The position numbers and the translations under genes were made by a program. The notes under the pieces were generated by a model. The model saw nothing but the letters and a program-made list of their open reading frames with translations, did not search any database and had not been told where the DNA came from. DNA of 64,000 nt from Vibrio bathopelagicus (lineage in GTDB: Bacteria; Pseudomonadota; Gammaproteobacteria; Enterobacterales; Vibrionaceae): contig NZ_CP062501.1 of NCBI RefSeq assembly GCF_014879975.1, positions 1 through 64,000 on the forward strand. Direction: 5' to 3'. Of this stretch, positions 10,026 through 19,381 are shown piece after piece. Each line of letters starts with the position of its first letter. The first letter of the stretch is position 1.

Positions 10026-10895
10026 TTAATAAAAACTCACTGGTAGATAGAAATCAAGCTCAAACACTTCATCACTATTGAGAAAATGGTTCCGATGATA
10101 ATGCACATAAGCAGGAGTCGAGCGCTGTTTGAAACCAGAGGCCGGTAACCATTTTTCTAATACCATACTGATCTGTGGTAGCAACTCACCGTAGCGGCCA
10201 TTAAGTCGAAACACAGCATGCAAACCGCCGGGAATCACCATCTGATTGACGACACTTCGATACTTAATCGGTTCATCAATCGCGATGCACGCTACATAGC
10301 GACACTGATCCATTTCGACCCAAGCGGGATTGGAGTGATGCAAGCCAAACTGACTCGAAAAATCACGCTGTTCAGAGTTCGCCCACGCTTTCAATATCAA
10401 CCACGCATTACGAATAGATCGGTTATAGCCAGTATGTCGAACATAGGCTGCCATTCGGTCTGACACTTCAACAATTTTAGGTTCCGGCAATTCCCGCTGC
10501 GCGACGTTTTGATAGCCCGCCGCCACTTCGGGATCTTTCAGGTAAGGTTTTTCTGCAACCTGTAAATCATGCTTGCGCCACTCTCCGGGTGACATGTTAA
10601 AGGTTGCCTTGAACGCTCGGCTAAACGAAGACACAGAACTAAAACCACACTTACTGGCAATCTCTACCACCGACGAGCTGGTATCGAACATCAATTGATT
10701 AGCTGCATACTCCATTCGAGTGCGTCGAATGTACTGATGCAATGACTCCCCAACCACACTCTTAAAAGTGCGATGAAAGTGTTGCTCAGAATACGCAGCG
10801 ATCTCAGAGAGCGCTTTTGCCGACAAAGGCTGGCTGATGTCTTGGTGAATATGGAACAAAACATCATTGATTCGGGATATATGTTGACGCGACAT
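10026..10895 (-). CDS. AraC-family regulator with GyrI-like effector domain
   Basis: 289-residue transcription factor with its DNA-binding part first. Two helix-turn-helix motifs lie in residues about 8-105 (SAKALSEIAAYSEQHFHRTF and VEIASKCGFSSVSSFSRAFK). A C-terminal GyrI-like/Rob-type domain runs from about 130 to 289 and probably binds a small ligand. It is divergent from the aminotransferase gene, and the gap holds two 16-bp direct repeats 22 bp apart next to its own start. It probably controls itself and the aminotransferase (inference). Confidence 0.9.
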   Translation of the reverse strand: MSRQHISRINDVLFHIHQDISQPLSAKALSEIAAYSEQHFHRTFKSVVGESLHQYIRRTRMEYAANQLMFDTSSSVVEIASKCGFSSVSSFSRAFKATFNMSPGEWRKHDLQVAEKPYLKDPEVAAGYQNVAQRELPEPKIVEVSDRMAAYVRHTGYNRSIRNAWLILKAWANSEQRDFSSQFGLHHSNPAWVEMDQCRYVACIAIDEPIKYRSVVNQMVIPGGLHAVFRLNGRYGELLPQISMVLEKWLPASGFKQRSTPAYVHYHRNHFLNSDEVFELDFYLPVSFY

Positions 10896-10904
10896 CGTTT
10901 AAAT

Positions 10905-10942
10905 AGCATAAATGGACATGTTTAAGAGCATAAACGGACACG
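10905..10942. promoter_or_regulatory. Candidate AraC-type operator (direct repeats 22 bp apart)
   Basis: AGCATAAATGGACATG (10905-10920) and AGCATAAACGGACACG (10927-10942) match at 14 of 16 positions. They are in phase by two helical turns. They lie in the gap between the divergent AraC-type gene and the aminotransferase, as expected for an AraC family site. Confidence 0.55.
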
Positions 10943-11010
10943 CCAGTTTTTACAATTGCCGTGTAATATCAAGCGATAGAATAAAAACGATAAACGACGA
11001 GACACAACAC

Positions 11011-12159
11011 ATGGAAATCGCACAGTCATTACAACAGATTCAATCTTCATACATTCGAGAGATCCTCGCGGCCGCAAGCGATCCAAATGTTATTTCATTG
11101 GCCGGTGGTTTACCCGATGCGAAAACATTCCCTATCGATTTAATGAAGCCTACGCTAGAAAACCTAGCGAACATGCCTGAAGTTTTCCAATACGGTTCGA
11201 CCGCAGGTTATGGCCCGTTGCTTGATCACCTAACACAAAGCTACCAATTGCCAGAATCTCACACGGCCATGATCTGTACAGGTTCTCAGCAAGGTTTGGA
11301 TTTGATTGCTCGTGCCTACGTTGACCCGGGTGATGTGGTTGTGATGGAAGCACCAAGCTATCTAGGTGCGATGCAGGTGTTTGGCTTAGTTCAAGCAAAC
11401 ATTGCAACCGTGTCTCAAACTGAATTTGGCCCGAACCTAGATGAGCTAGAAGCATGCTTTGCAGAGCAAGCGCCAAAAATGTTCTATGCCGTGCCTGATT
11501 TCCACAACCCAACAGGTGTATGCTGGGCAACAGAAACTCGTCAAAAAGTGGCTGAGCTGTGTATCAAATACAACGTGGCCTTCATTGAAGATGCGCCTTA
11601 CCGTGAGCTACGTTTCACTGGTACTGAACTGCCGTTGGTTTCTTCGTTCTGCCCTGATAACTCTATCGTTCTTCGTTCATTCTCTAAGATTGCATCGCCA
11701 GGTCTACGTATTGGCGCGGTAACAGGTAAACGCAGCTACCTTGAGCCACTGATCAAAGTGAAGCAAGGCGCGGATTTACACTCAAGTGTACCAATGCAAG
11801 CGATGCTTGTCGGTCTTCTAAAACATGAAGATTTCAACCTGCATATGGAAAACATTCGCACACTGTACAAGTCTCGTTATGAAGTGCTGTTTTCAGAACT
11901 AGAAAAACAACTGCCTACTGACTGTGTATTAAAATCCGTAGATGGCGGGATGTTCATTTGGGTTGAAATTCCAGAGTGCGACACCTTCGAACTGGCTAAA
12001 ACTCTACTTTCGAATGGTGTAGCGGTTGTGCCAAGCCCCGTTTTCTATCCAAAGGCCGACGAAGCCAAAGCCGCCCTGCGCTTAAACTTCACCAACGCCA
12101 ACCCAGAAGAACTAACCGAAGCGGTGAAACGCTTAGCGACTGTGCTTAACGAACGTTAA
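11011..12159 (+). CDS. PLP-dependent aminotransferase, class I/II (2-aminoadipate transaminase-like)
   Basis: Fold-type I aminotransferase of 382 residues. The N-terminus ISLAGGLPDAKTFP and the cofactor motif SFSKIASPGLRIG (Schiff-base lysine) are typical of the MocR-related/LysN-like group acting on aromatic or 2-aminoadipate-like substrates. The tail LRLNFTNANPEEL matches the same group. The start at 11011 opens the conserved part; the frame extends upstream to 10912, but those residues overlap the presumed operator and look unlike the family. It is divergent from the AraC-type regulator. Exact substrate unknown. Confidence 0.88.
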   Translation: MEIAQSLQQIQSSYIREILAAASDPNVISLAGGLPDAKTFPIDLMKPTLENLANMPEVFQYGSTAGYGPLLDHLTQSYQLPESHTAMICTGSQQGLDLIARAYVDPGDVVVMEAPSYLGAMQVFGLVQANIATVSQTEFGPNLDELEACFAEQAPKMFYAVPDFHNPTGVCWATETRQKVAELCIKYNVAFIEDAPYRELRFTGTELPLVSSFCPDNSIVLRSFSKIASPGLRIGAVTGKRSYLEPLIKVKQGADLHSSVPMQAMLVGLLKHEDFNLHMENIRTLYKSRYEVLFSELEKQLPTDCVLKSVDGGMFIWVEIPECDTFELAKTLLSNGVAVVPSPVFYPKADEAKAALRLNFTNANPEELTEAVKRLATVLNER

Positions 12160-12195
12160 TCACAGTAAGCTCCGCTTACTTACAATTGTTATCTT

Positions 12196-12226
12196 AAGGC
12201 CAGTGTTGTTACTCAGCTCTGGCCTT
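12196..12226 (+). terminator. Terminator-like hairpin after the aminotransferase
   Basis: Stem AAGGCCAG/CTGGCCTT with a 15-base loop, followed by TATTAATT. Confidence 0.65.
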
Positions 12227-12270
12227 TATTAATTACAAACCGCCTCCAACATTCTCACAAGGAAGCCACT

Positions 12271-12606
12271 TTGCCTCATTGCATTATCGAACACTCATCG
12301 ACTATTAATGGCCATCAACTCAATCAAAAAGTGTTTCTCGGTGCGATGGAGTCTCAATTATTTTCGCCAACGGGAGAAGACATCAAGGTGCGCAGCCTTG
12401 CTTACCAGCACTATCAAACAGGCGAGGAAAAAGAGGACTTCGTTCATGTCTCAGTACGTATTTTATCAGGTCGTCAGGAGAGTGATAAAGTTAGGCTGTC
12501 AGAGTCCATTTTAAATCAATTGCTTACCCTGTCATTGTCGAGTGCTTCACTCACCGTCGAGATCATTGATATAGATCGAGCGAGCTATTCAAAAGTATTG
12601 GTTTGA
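12271..12606 (+). CDS. 5-carboxymethyl-2-hydroxymuconate isomerase-like protein
   Basis: 111-residue member of the CHMI branch of the tautomerase superfamily, whose catalytic residue is Pro at position 2 after Met removal; here the chain starts MPHCIIEHSS. The start codon is TTG at 12271, supported by AAGGA seven bases upstream and by the family N-terminus. In E. coli HpcD/HpaF acts in homoprotocatechuate breakdown, but no other genes of that pathway are visible here, so the true substrate is open. It lies alone between the aminotransferase terminator and a LysR gene. Confidence 0.8.
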   Translation: MPHCIIEHSSTINGHQLNQKVFLGAMESQLFSPTGEDIKVRSLAYQHYQTGEEKEDFVHVSVRILSGRQESDKVRLSESILNQLLTLSLSSASLTVEIIDIDRASYSKVLV

Positions 12607-12768
12607 GTATTATTGTTCAAATAATTTAAGCGCCTCTATTCGCGTTGCTCAAAGTCATGGCAGCCGAATATCAAATATCCCATCATTACTTTTGATAAGA
12701 TTTACTTTCGGTTTATTAATTAAACTGCTAAGTGTTACTTAACAGTTAGCTTTTAGAGATCGAAAGAC

Positions 12769-13680
12769 ATGGATCTAAACCTATTAAAAACATTCGATGC
12801 TGTGATGAAAGCCCGTAGCGTCAATATTGCAGCAGAAGCATTGGGAATTTCAGCACCAGCCGTTAGTCAGTCACTCAACCGATTAAGAGATCAGTACAAA
12901 GATCCCTTGTTCGTGCGAGAAGGTAGAGGTATCTCTCCAACCAATTTTGCAGTCGAACTCCATGCGGAAGTTCAAGAGCCTTTAAGCCTGTTAATTAACG
13001 GCGCTAAATCACGACAGCATTTTAATGCTCAAACAAGTCGACGTACTTTCAGAATCTCTAGCCACAAAGACATTGATATCTTAGTGTTCCCTTGCCTAAC
13101 CAAATACCGAGAGCAGCACGCACCAAACACAACCATACAAGCCGATATCGAACATATCGACGAACAAGCTCGACAAGCTGATTTAAGGCAAAGAAAGGTA
13201 GACGTGATCTTATCAACTGTTCCTCTGGAAGAGCATGGCTATCACAACCTGAAGCTGTTTGAAGAAGAACTTATCGTCGCACTGAGCATCGATCACCCAC
13301 GTATACAAGGCAGTATCTCCGTTGAGCAATTTTTCTTTGAGCATCATATTTTGTGGGAAACGCAAAGAATGGATAACTACACGCTCAACTCCGTTGCTTG
13401 TGAGCGACTTCCACCAAGAAAAGTGGCCTACAAAACGGGCTCTGGACTAACAGGTTTAATACTTGCTCAAAGTACTGACTGGCTGTGCGTTAATGCTCGT
13501 TCGTTAGCAGGCAAAGTATCCAAGACCGGTAAATATCAGATTTTCGAATTGCCCTTTCAGGCTGAGTCCGTTCCTATTTACATGACTTGGCACCACTCTC
13601 AGAACAATGACACAGGCCATAAATGGCTGAGAGATGCGTTACAAGCTTCAATCGAATGCCGTCAATTAAGCAAAAGTTAA
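12769..13680 (+). CDS. LysR-family regulator upstream of the alkyl sulfatase
   Basis: 303-residue LysR protein. The N-terminal helix-turn-helix (SVNIAAEALGISAPAVSQSL) is followed by FVREGRGISPT, a form seen in the LeuO/NodD-like subgroup. The effector domain covers about 90-290. It is 105 bases upstream of the exported alkyl sulfatase on the same strand, so it is the likely regulator of that gene. Regulation by sulfate esters or aliphatic alcohols is a guess from the neighbour. Confidence 0.88.
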   Translation: MDLNLLKTFDAVMKARSVNIAAEALGISAPAVSQSLNRLRDQYKDPLFVREGRGISPTNFAVELHAEVQEPLSLLINGAKSRQHFNAQTSRRTFRISSHKDIDILVFPCLTKYREQHAPNTTIQADIEHIDEQARQADLRQRKVDVILSTVPLEEHGYHNLKLFEEELIVALSIDHPRIQGSISVEQFFFEHHILWETQRMDNYTLNSVACERLPPRKVAYKTGSGLTGLILAQSTDWLCVNARSLAGKVSKTGKYQIFELPFQAESVPIYMTWHHSQNNDTGHKWLRDALQASIECRQLSKS

Positions 13681-13729
13681 TTGATGTTTAAGTTTTACCC
13701 TATCGATTGGTTAACAGCAAACTCTTAAT

Positions 13730-13779
13730 ATCTCTCTCATCGACGGGCCGAATGGTCGAGTCCGCAAATTTAGAGAGAT
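13730..13779 (+). promoter_or_regulatory. Leader hairpin that would pair with the sulfatase ribosome-binding site
   Basis: ATCTCTCT (13730-13737) is the exact complement of AGAGAGAT (13772-13779), which contains the purine-rich ribosome-binding site 6 bases before the ATG at 13786. A small inner stem CGAC/GTCG lies between. Folding would hide the initiation region. Function is inferred. Confidence 0.4.
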
Positions 13780-13785
13780 TCAAAC

Positions 13786-15660
13786 ATGAAAACTTCTAGT
13801 TTTTTAACCCAATCTATATGCATTGCGCTCCTAACTACCACGGCTAGTTCAGCATTCGCGATGGACCAAAATTTAGTCCGCAGTTCAGACCCAACGTTCT
13901 TTACTAATGACTCTGTACAAAGCCACTTGGCAAAAGTGGTGTGGGAAGACGCTGAACACAACAAAGCGTTTACCGAAAGCTCAGAATACATGCCAGTCGC
14001 AATGACTGAGTTTGCCAAGCAGATGGCGCCAAAAATTCAAGAAATCTCTCCAGGGAAACTGTACTCGATTTCAGGTTTTCAACTGGCCTCGACTCTTGTC
14101 GCTGTGGGAGACGATGGACTTATTATTGTTGACCCAGGCGAAAATGATACCGCAGCTAAAGAGTCAATGGAGGCATTCAGCCAGTTCTCAAACCTTCCGG
14201 TAAAAGCCGTGATTTATACTCACCGCCACCCAGACCATGCCTTTGGTGCCGCCGGTTGGGGCGTAACAGAAGAGCAAGTAAAATCAGGCGAAGTAAAAAT
14301 CATCGCATCCGATCACTTTATCCCTAACTTAGTAAACGATGTTGGCGTGACAGGAAAAATCCTGACTCAACGAACGGCTTACGCGAGTGTTTACCTGCCA
14401 GGAGGAGAAAAAGGTCGCCCAGCTCATTTTGGATTAGGTCCAACATTCACAGCCGGCCCCGTATCTTTCTTCATGCCAAATGTATTAGTCAGCAATGACG
14501 AACCATTGAAAATCAACGTGTCGGGTATCGATATGGAGATCTTTGGTGCTTACGGCGATGCTGGAGATGACGAGATCGATATCTACTTCCCGCAATTTAA
14601 ACACGTACACGGCAGCGAAACGATTCAAGGTGAAACTTTCCCGAACTTGTACACGCTTCGTGGCACCAAATATCGTGACGTTCAGCAATGGTATCAAGGC
14701 ATCGACAAGTTATCGGAATACGCAGAAAAATCGAATACCTACAGTGGATCTCACATGAGAGCGTGGGTTGGCCACGACTTTATCAACCAACGCATAACAA
14801 ACTATCGTGATGCTATTCAATTTGTTCACGACCAAGCAATCTACAATATCAACCGCGGTATTAAACGTGATGAACTCGCAGAAAAAGTAATACTGCCAGA
14901 GAATCTCGCCAACGACCCATGGTTAGGCGAATATTATGGAACCGTTGCGCATTCAGTTCGCAACATTTACAACGGCTACCTCGGTTGGTGGGATGGTGAT
15001 GCAACGAAACTCGCTCGTCCCGGCGTAAAAGAAATGGCTCAAGACTACATTGATGCTATGGGTGGCGAAGATAAGGTTGTGGAGATTGCTCGCGATGCCT
15101 ATGCGGAGAAAAACTACGGCTGGGCAGCTGAAGTGCTTACACATGTAAATAATGCCGATCCTGACAACATGGAAGCACGTGACTTAAAAGCACAAGCACT
15201 TCGTGAGTGGGGTTACGCTCAAACCAACATCTACTGGAGAGGTTATGCAATTTCTAACGCAGCAGAACTTGACGGCACATTAGATCGCTCTGTCGCTTGG
15301 GACTTTGCAAATCCAGCCATCGTTAAGGTTCTACCAACAACCAAAATTCTAGAAACAGAACGTGTAAACCTCAATGCAGAACGTGCAAAAGGAAAAGACA
15401 TATCTATCAACATCAACGTATCTGATACCGGAGAAGTCGCTAACTACACGGTACGTAACCAAATTGCCGTCTTCTCTCTACAGCAAGATCCGAACGCAGA
15501 TGCAACGTTGAGCGGTAAAAAATTAGAAGTGCTGGGTTACTTCAATTCAGGTGACGTAAGTGACGCAACCATCAAAGGCGACAGTAAATCTGTAGATACG
15601 TTCTTCAGCTTGTTTGACCATAACAAAGCGAATGACATCAACCTGGTTTTACCTAATTAA
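13786..15660 (+). CDS. Exported alkyl/aryl sulfatase, metallo-beta-lactamase fold (SdsA/YjcS/BDS1 type)
   Basis: 624-residue enzyme that hydrolyses sulfate esters such as alkyl sulfates. A signal peptide with cleavage at about SAFA-MD (residues 1-25) sends it to the periplasm. The zinc motif THRHPDHAFG has His146, His148, Asp150 and His151. The family N-terminal region covers about 60-400, then the alkyl sulfatase dimerisation domain (about 400-520) and a C-terminal SCP2-like domain. Full length matches SdsA1-type enzymes. A LysR gene is just upstream and a strong terminator follows at 15694. Natural substrate not visible from sequence. Confidence 0.93.
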   Translation: MKTSSFLTQSICIALLTTTASSAFAMDQNLVRSSDPTFFTNDSVQSHLAKVVWEDAEHNKAFTESSEYMPVAMTEFAKQMAPKIQEISPGKLYSISGFQLASTLVAVGDDGLIIVDPGENDTAAKESMEAFSQFSNLPVKAVIYTHRHPDHAFGAAGWGVTEEQVKSGEVKIIASDHFIPNLVNDVGVTGKILTQRTAYASVYLPGGEKGRPAHFGLGPTFTAGPVSFFMPNVLVSNDEPLKINVSGIDMEIFGAYGDAGDDEIDIYFPQFKHVHGSETIQGETFPNLYTLRGTKYRDVQQWYQGIDKLSEYAEKSNTYSGSHMRAWVGHDFINQRITNYRDAIQFVHDQAIYNINRGIKRDELAEKVILPENLANDPWLGEYYGTVAHSVRNIYNGYLGWWDGDATKLARPGVKEMAQDYIDAMGGEDKVVEIARDAYAEKNYGWAAEVLTHVNNADPDNMEARDLKAQALREWGYAQTNIYWRGYAISNAAELDGTLDRSVAWDFANPAIVKVLPTTKILETERVNLNAERAKGKDISININVSDTGEVANYTVRNQIAVFSLQQDPNADATLSGKKLEVLGYFNSGDVSDATIKGDSKSVDTFFSLFDHNKANDINLVLPN

Positions 15661-15693
15661 CCGCCACATTAACCATTATTGTCGATAGACAAG

Positions 15694-15719
15694 CGGCTCC
15701 AACAGGAGCCGTTTTTTTT
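15694..15719 (+). terminator. Intrinsic terminator after the alkyl sulfatase
   Basis: Stem CGGCTCC/GGAGCCG with a 4-base loop followed by eight T residues, 33 bases past the stop. Confidence 0.9.
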
Positions 15720-15911
15720 AGCGCTAAATAAACCTTCACGAAAAAAGAAACATGAAAACACTGCCAATAATGAGTTGGCTCCACTGTTGAACTTGATGAA
15801 CTCAGAAGATACGAAAAACGTGATTAATGGGCTACGAGCACTGAGGCTGAGCGCCTTTCATAAAACGCGACTCACAATAAAGCCAGAATACAGATCGAAG
15901 AGTGCATATCC

Positions 15912-16358
15912 GTGTATCGCGCAGAGATTGATTCACTGATCCAAGATACCTTTACAGATGAGCAAAATATCCCGCTGCACCTCATTCCTCTATCTACCAA
16001 CATCGACCAAAAGTGGTGGTTAGCGCGCTCGGGAGAATATGTTTTGGGTGCAGTTGCGGCTTGGGAGCAAGATGGGGAATGGCACTGGGGACGCTTTGCC
16101 GTCGATAACCGATTCCGCGGGCTTGGCATCGGTAAGGGGCAGGCTCGTTACTCGCTGGTTCAAACTCTGTTGAGCACCAACGAAGTGTATATTGAAGCTC
16201 GAGATACAACCGTCAATATCGTAAAAGAGCTTGGTGGCGAAATTGTTGGTAACAAGTTCGACTTCTATGGTATGCCTGTTACACCTATGCGTTTAAACAA
16301 AGCTCAGTTGAACGAAGCGACAAAACATCAAGAATTAACCTTGTCGACTCATTTGTAA
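15912..16358 (+). CDS. GNAT-family N-acetyltransferase
   Basis: 148-residue acetyl-CoA-dependent transferase. The central beta-strand and motif A are clear: HWGRFAVDNRFRGLGIGKGQ, with the pyrophosphate-binding RxxGxG. The C-terminal NIVKELGGEIVG fits motif B. I chose GTG at 15912, which has GAAGAG at 9-base spacing; the frame stays open only to 15864 upstream and contains no ATG. The region 15720-15911 holds no other convincing gene. Substrate unknown. Confidence 0.78.
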   Translation: MYRAEIDSLIQDTFTDEQNIPLHLIPLSTNIDQKWWLARSGEYVLGAVAAWEQDGEWHWGRFAVDNRFRGLGIGKGQARYSLVQTLLSTNEVYIEARDTTVNIVKELGGEIVGNKFDFYGMPVTPMRLNKAQLNEATKHQELTLSTHL

Positions 16359-16593
16359 TCTCTCCATTGATATTCAAGCTCAGAGATAAAATCGACGTTC
16401 TTAAAACCTTAAACCATACTCATTGAAGTGATAAATAGCCCTACGTTTGGTTGGTTTTTGTCCCGCACCACCTTGGTTATACTGCGCCTGATTTTAATAA
16501 GCCAACAAGACAGAACTTAGTCGAAATACTAAGTTTTGATCAAAACAGGCAACCGCTCTGGATTTACGTTCCAGCTCGCAGAAAGGAAAAACC

Positions 16594-17583
16594 ATGTCTC
16601 AATATGTTGTATGTGCTCTGTATAAATTCGTAGCACTTGATGATTACCAAGAAATTCGCCAACCACTAACTGACGTGTTAGAAGCCAACCAAATCCGCGG
16701 TACTTTGTTACTTGCGAGTGAAGGCATCAACGGTACCGTTGCGGGTAAGCGTGAATCTATCGACGCCCTTCTTAAATGGTTCAAACAAGACCTTCGCTTA
16801 GCTGATGTGGTTTACAAAGAGTCGTTCAACGAAGAACAACCGTTCAATCGCACCAAGGTTAAGCTTAAGAAAGAGATCGTAACCATGGGCGTTGAGGGTA
16901 TCGACCCACGCCACGTTGTCGGCACTTACGTGAAGCCAAACGAGTGGAACGCATTGATTTCTGATCCAGATGTGATTCTGGTTGATACTCGCAACGACTA
17001 CGAAGTGGACATCGGCACATTCAAAAATGCCGTAAACCCAAATACGGAAACCTTCCGTGAATTCCCTCAATACGTTGAAGACAATCTTGATCCTAAGAAG
17101 CACAAGAAAGTTGCGATGTTCTGTACTGGTGGTATTCGTTGCGAAAAATCAACTGCCTACATGAAAGAACAAGGCTTTGATGAGGTTTACCACCTTGAAG
17201 GCGGCATTCTTAAGTACCTAGAAGAAGTCCCTGAAGAAGAGAGCATGTGGGAAGGCGATTGCTACGTATTTGACGGTCGTGTTGCGGTAAACCACCAGCT
17301 AGAAAAGAGCGGCTACGATGTGTGTAACGCTTGTCGTCTACCAATCACTAACGAAGACAAAGCTTCTGAGCACTTCGAGAAAGGCGTAAGCTGCCCTAAA
17401 TGTGTTGATAAGCACAGCGACGAGCAAAAAGCGCGTTTCCGTGAACGTGAAAAGCAAGTTCAGCTATCAAATGCGCGTGGCGAAACACACGTAGGTGGCG
17501 AAGCTGCTCACCTGATCGAGCAACGCAAAAAAGAGAAGCTTGCACACAAAGAGCAGCAGCGCTCAGGCAAGAAAGCAAAGTAA
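16594..17583 (+). CDS. trhO: tRNA uridine(34) hydroxylase, rhodanese family
   Basis: 329-residue enzyme of the TrhO (YceA) family, which hydroxylates U34 in some tRNAs as the first step to 5-(carboxy)methoxyuridine. An N-terminal acylphosphatase-like part (about 1-100, [14 protein letters not shown]) precedes the rhodanese domain with the active Cys177 in [13 protein letters not shown]-terminal tail has paired cysteines (CNACRLP and CPKC) followed by a basic end. The start has AGAAAGGA upstream. It is a single-gene unit with a terminator behind it. Confidence 0.95.
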   Translation: MSQYVVCALYKFVALDDYQEIRQPLTDVLEANQIRGTLLLASEGINGTVAGKRESIDALLKWFKQDLRLADVVYKESFNEEQPFNRTKVKLKKEIVTMGVEGIDPRHVVGTYVKPNEWNALISDPDVILVDTRNDYEVDIGTFKNAVNPNTETFREFPQYVEDNLDPKKHKKVAMFCTGGIRCEKSTAYMKEQGFDEVYHLEGGILKYLEEVPEEESMWEGDCYVFDGRVAVNHQLEKSGYDVCNACRLPITNEDKASEHFEKGVSCPKCVDKHSDEQKARFREREKQVQLSNARGETHVGGEAAHLIEQRKKEKLAHKEQQRSGKKAK

Positions 17584-17635
17584 GCTAACTGCTGTATAAG
17601 CCTACAGCTCTAAATATATCGCTATGAACATTATA

Positions 17636-17681
17636 AAGGGCGCAAGTTCGAGGACTATCCTACGAGTTTGTGCCCTTTTTT
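17636..17681 (+). terminator. Intrinsic terminator after trhO
   Basis: Arms AAGGGCGCAA and TTTGTGCCCTT fold into a long hairpin, ending in TTTTTT. Confidence 0.8.
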
Positions 17682-17770
17682 GATCGCTTTACGGCTTTGT
17701 GTTTTGAACCACATTTCTTTCGAAAAATTACTTCTATACTGAAGTTAATTTGATGAAAGAGGAAGTGCCA

Positions 17771-18028
17771 ATGCTCAATGAAAACCATGCCTTTATCTTA
17801 GATTTCCCAGATCTTAAATTAGACATTGTTCAGCTCAACCACGACGACGAAAAATTCAAAGCAGACATGCAGAAATACCACCAACTTGACTACGACATCC
17901 GCCAGCTAGAAATCTCTGGCAGCCCTATCGATGACGACAGCATGCACAACCTCAAAGTAGAACGCATGGAGCTAAAAGACTCGCTACACAAGCAGCTCAC
18001 TCGCCACCACGCGCTCAAGATCGTTTAA
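17771..18028 (+). CDS. YdcH-like DUF465 small protein
   Basis: 85-residue, highly charged helical protein. The pattern (DEKFKADMQKYHQLDYDIRQLE, then a polar loop and LKVERMELKDSLHKQL) is that of the YdcH/DUF465 family of small coiled-coil proteins. Function is not known. The start at 17771 has GAGGAAG at good spacing; an earlier ATG at 17750 in the same frame lacks one. It is flanked by terminators on both sides and so is probably a monocistronic gene. Confidence 0.8.
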   Translation: MLNENHAFILDFPDLKLDIVQLNHDDEKFKADMQKYHQLDYDIRQLEISGSPIDDDSMHNLKVERMELKDSLHKQLTRHHALKIV

Positions 18029-18042
18029 TCACTCATTACGCT

Positions 18043-18065
18043 AGTGTGGCTGACTTAGCCACACT
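18043..18065. terminator. Bidirectional hairpin between ydcH-like gene and the sensor kinase
   Basis: Perfect 9-bp stem AGTGTGGCT/AGCCACACT with a 5-base loop, between convergent genes. Moderately T-rich on the plus side. Confidence 0.65.
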
Positions 18066-18106
18066 GCTGTCTTTCTTTATAAGTTCTTTCGTTTGTAATT
18101 TACTGA

Positions 18107-19381
18107 TTACTCCGCTTGTTTGTTCGCCGAGAAATCTAAATAAGTACTAAAATGAAACCCATCGTCTTGAGTTTCAAAACGCCAACCCATTCGCTCGCAA
18201 ATTCGTTGAACAATCACAAGCCCACAGCCATATCCAGCGTTATACGTTTCATTCCCATCATGTCGATTGACGATCACCAACTCTCTCTCCGTCAACTTAA
18301 TCTCAATATCCCCAATGCTGTAGCTAAACGCATTCTTTATTAAGTTGTTCATGACTACGGTGATGAAGCTTTCAGGTGCATACACGGTAGCTGATCTCGT
18401 AACATTAAGGCGGTAGCTCGCATCCTGTTTAGCAAACAAAACCGCCAGCTCTTTCAATTGCTGCCGAACCATGGTTTCTAAATCATGCTCAGAGAAGCGG
18501 TGTTCATCGATACTTTCTTTCCCAAGCAACAAAAACATCTCAGTGAGAACGCGCATTTGTTCACTGGCTTCTTGAACCCGATTAATGGCTTTCAACGCCA
18601 CGGGGGGCTGATTATCAACTTTTGCCAATAAATCTGCAGACCCTTGAATCACCATGATTGGCGTACGAAGTTCATGCGAGGCAAAGCGGCTAAACTCTTC
18701 TTCTCGCTGAAAGTAGCCCGATATATCATTTTTAGAATCCAGTAGCGTTTGCTCTATATGACGGGTCTCAGCGTATCCAGTCGTTACCTCGAAAGAGGGT
18801 TGATCAGGCTGCATCAAACTGATTTTTTGCTCGATCTGGTTGAGTGGACGTGACAATGAACGCACTACATAAACACTGTAAAAGACCATGGCTAAGGAAA
18901 TAAAACCACCTAGCAGCATAGTGTAATAGTGGAGGCTCCACTCATAGTTATCTAGGTAATCATCTGCATCATCTTGAAAGACGATGTACATCACTCCCTT
19001 CCCCGAGGGGTGCTTCAAAACAATAAAATGTTTGTCTTCAGCCCCCAGAAGGTATTCATAGAAGCCTGGCGTTTTGTAATAACTTAGCCAGCGGGGCAGT
19101 TCGTTCTCGCTCCAATAGGTCGAGAACTCGCTCGGGTTGGGCAATAAGGTATCTTCACCATATAACTCATATTCTGCGGTATAACGGTTCGCTTCGGTAT
19201 CTAACCAATGGTGTAAGCTAATGACTTCCATTTGGTTTTCGGCCAAATAAATGGCTGTCCAAAACATGCTAAACATAACAAATGTCATGATCCCAAAGCT
19301 CCTACGAATTTTTTTATAGATGCTTGGGTACGAACTTTCGCTGACTGAGCTTTTACGCTTTGAGTCGGTAACCTTGTCCAT
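18107..19381 (-). CDS. Sensor histidine kinase
   Basis: 424-residue membrane kinase. Two membrane helices at about 31-48 and 152-173 enclose a periplasmic sensor region of about 100 residues. The phosphoacceptor is His236 in FASHELRTPI. The ATP-binding domain has an N-box (VVMNNLIKNAFSYS) and a G-box (YGCGLVIVQRI). The gene overlaps the 3' end of its response regulator by 29 bases, so the two are translated as a pair. The neighbouring, divergent DUF5666 lipoprotein is a likely target. Stimulus unknown. Confidence 0.9.
   Translation of the reverse strand: MDKVTDSKRKSSVSESSYPSIYKKIRRSFGIMTFVMFSMFWTAIYLAENQMEVISLHHWLDTEANRYTAEYELYGEDTLLPNPSEFSTYWSENELPRWLSYYKTPGFYEYLLGAEDKHFIVLKHPSGKGVMYIVFQDDADDYLDNYEWSLHYYTMLLGGFISLAMVFYSVYVVRSLSRPLNQIEQKISLMQPDQPSFEVTTGYAETRHIEQTLLDSKNDISGYFQREEEFSRFASHELRTPIMVIQGSADLLAKVDNQPPVALKAINRVQEASEQMRVLTEMFLLLGKESIDEHRFSEHDLETMVRQQLKELAVLFAKQDASYRLNVTRSATVYAPESFITVVMNNLIKNAFSYSIGDIEIKLTERELVIVNRHDGNETYNAGYGCGLVIVQRICERMGWRFETQDDGFHFSTYLDFSANKQAE

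Noticed and set aside
15679..15939. Open frame of 86 codons after the alkyl sulfatase
   Set aside because: It runs through the strong terminator at 15694-15719, has no ribosome-binding site and reads as unstructured basic sequence.
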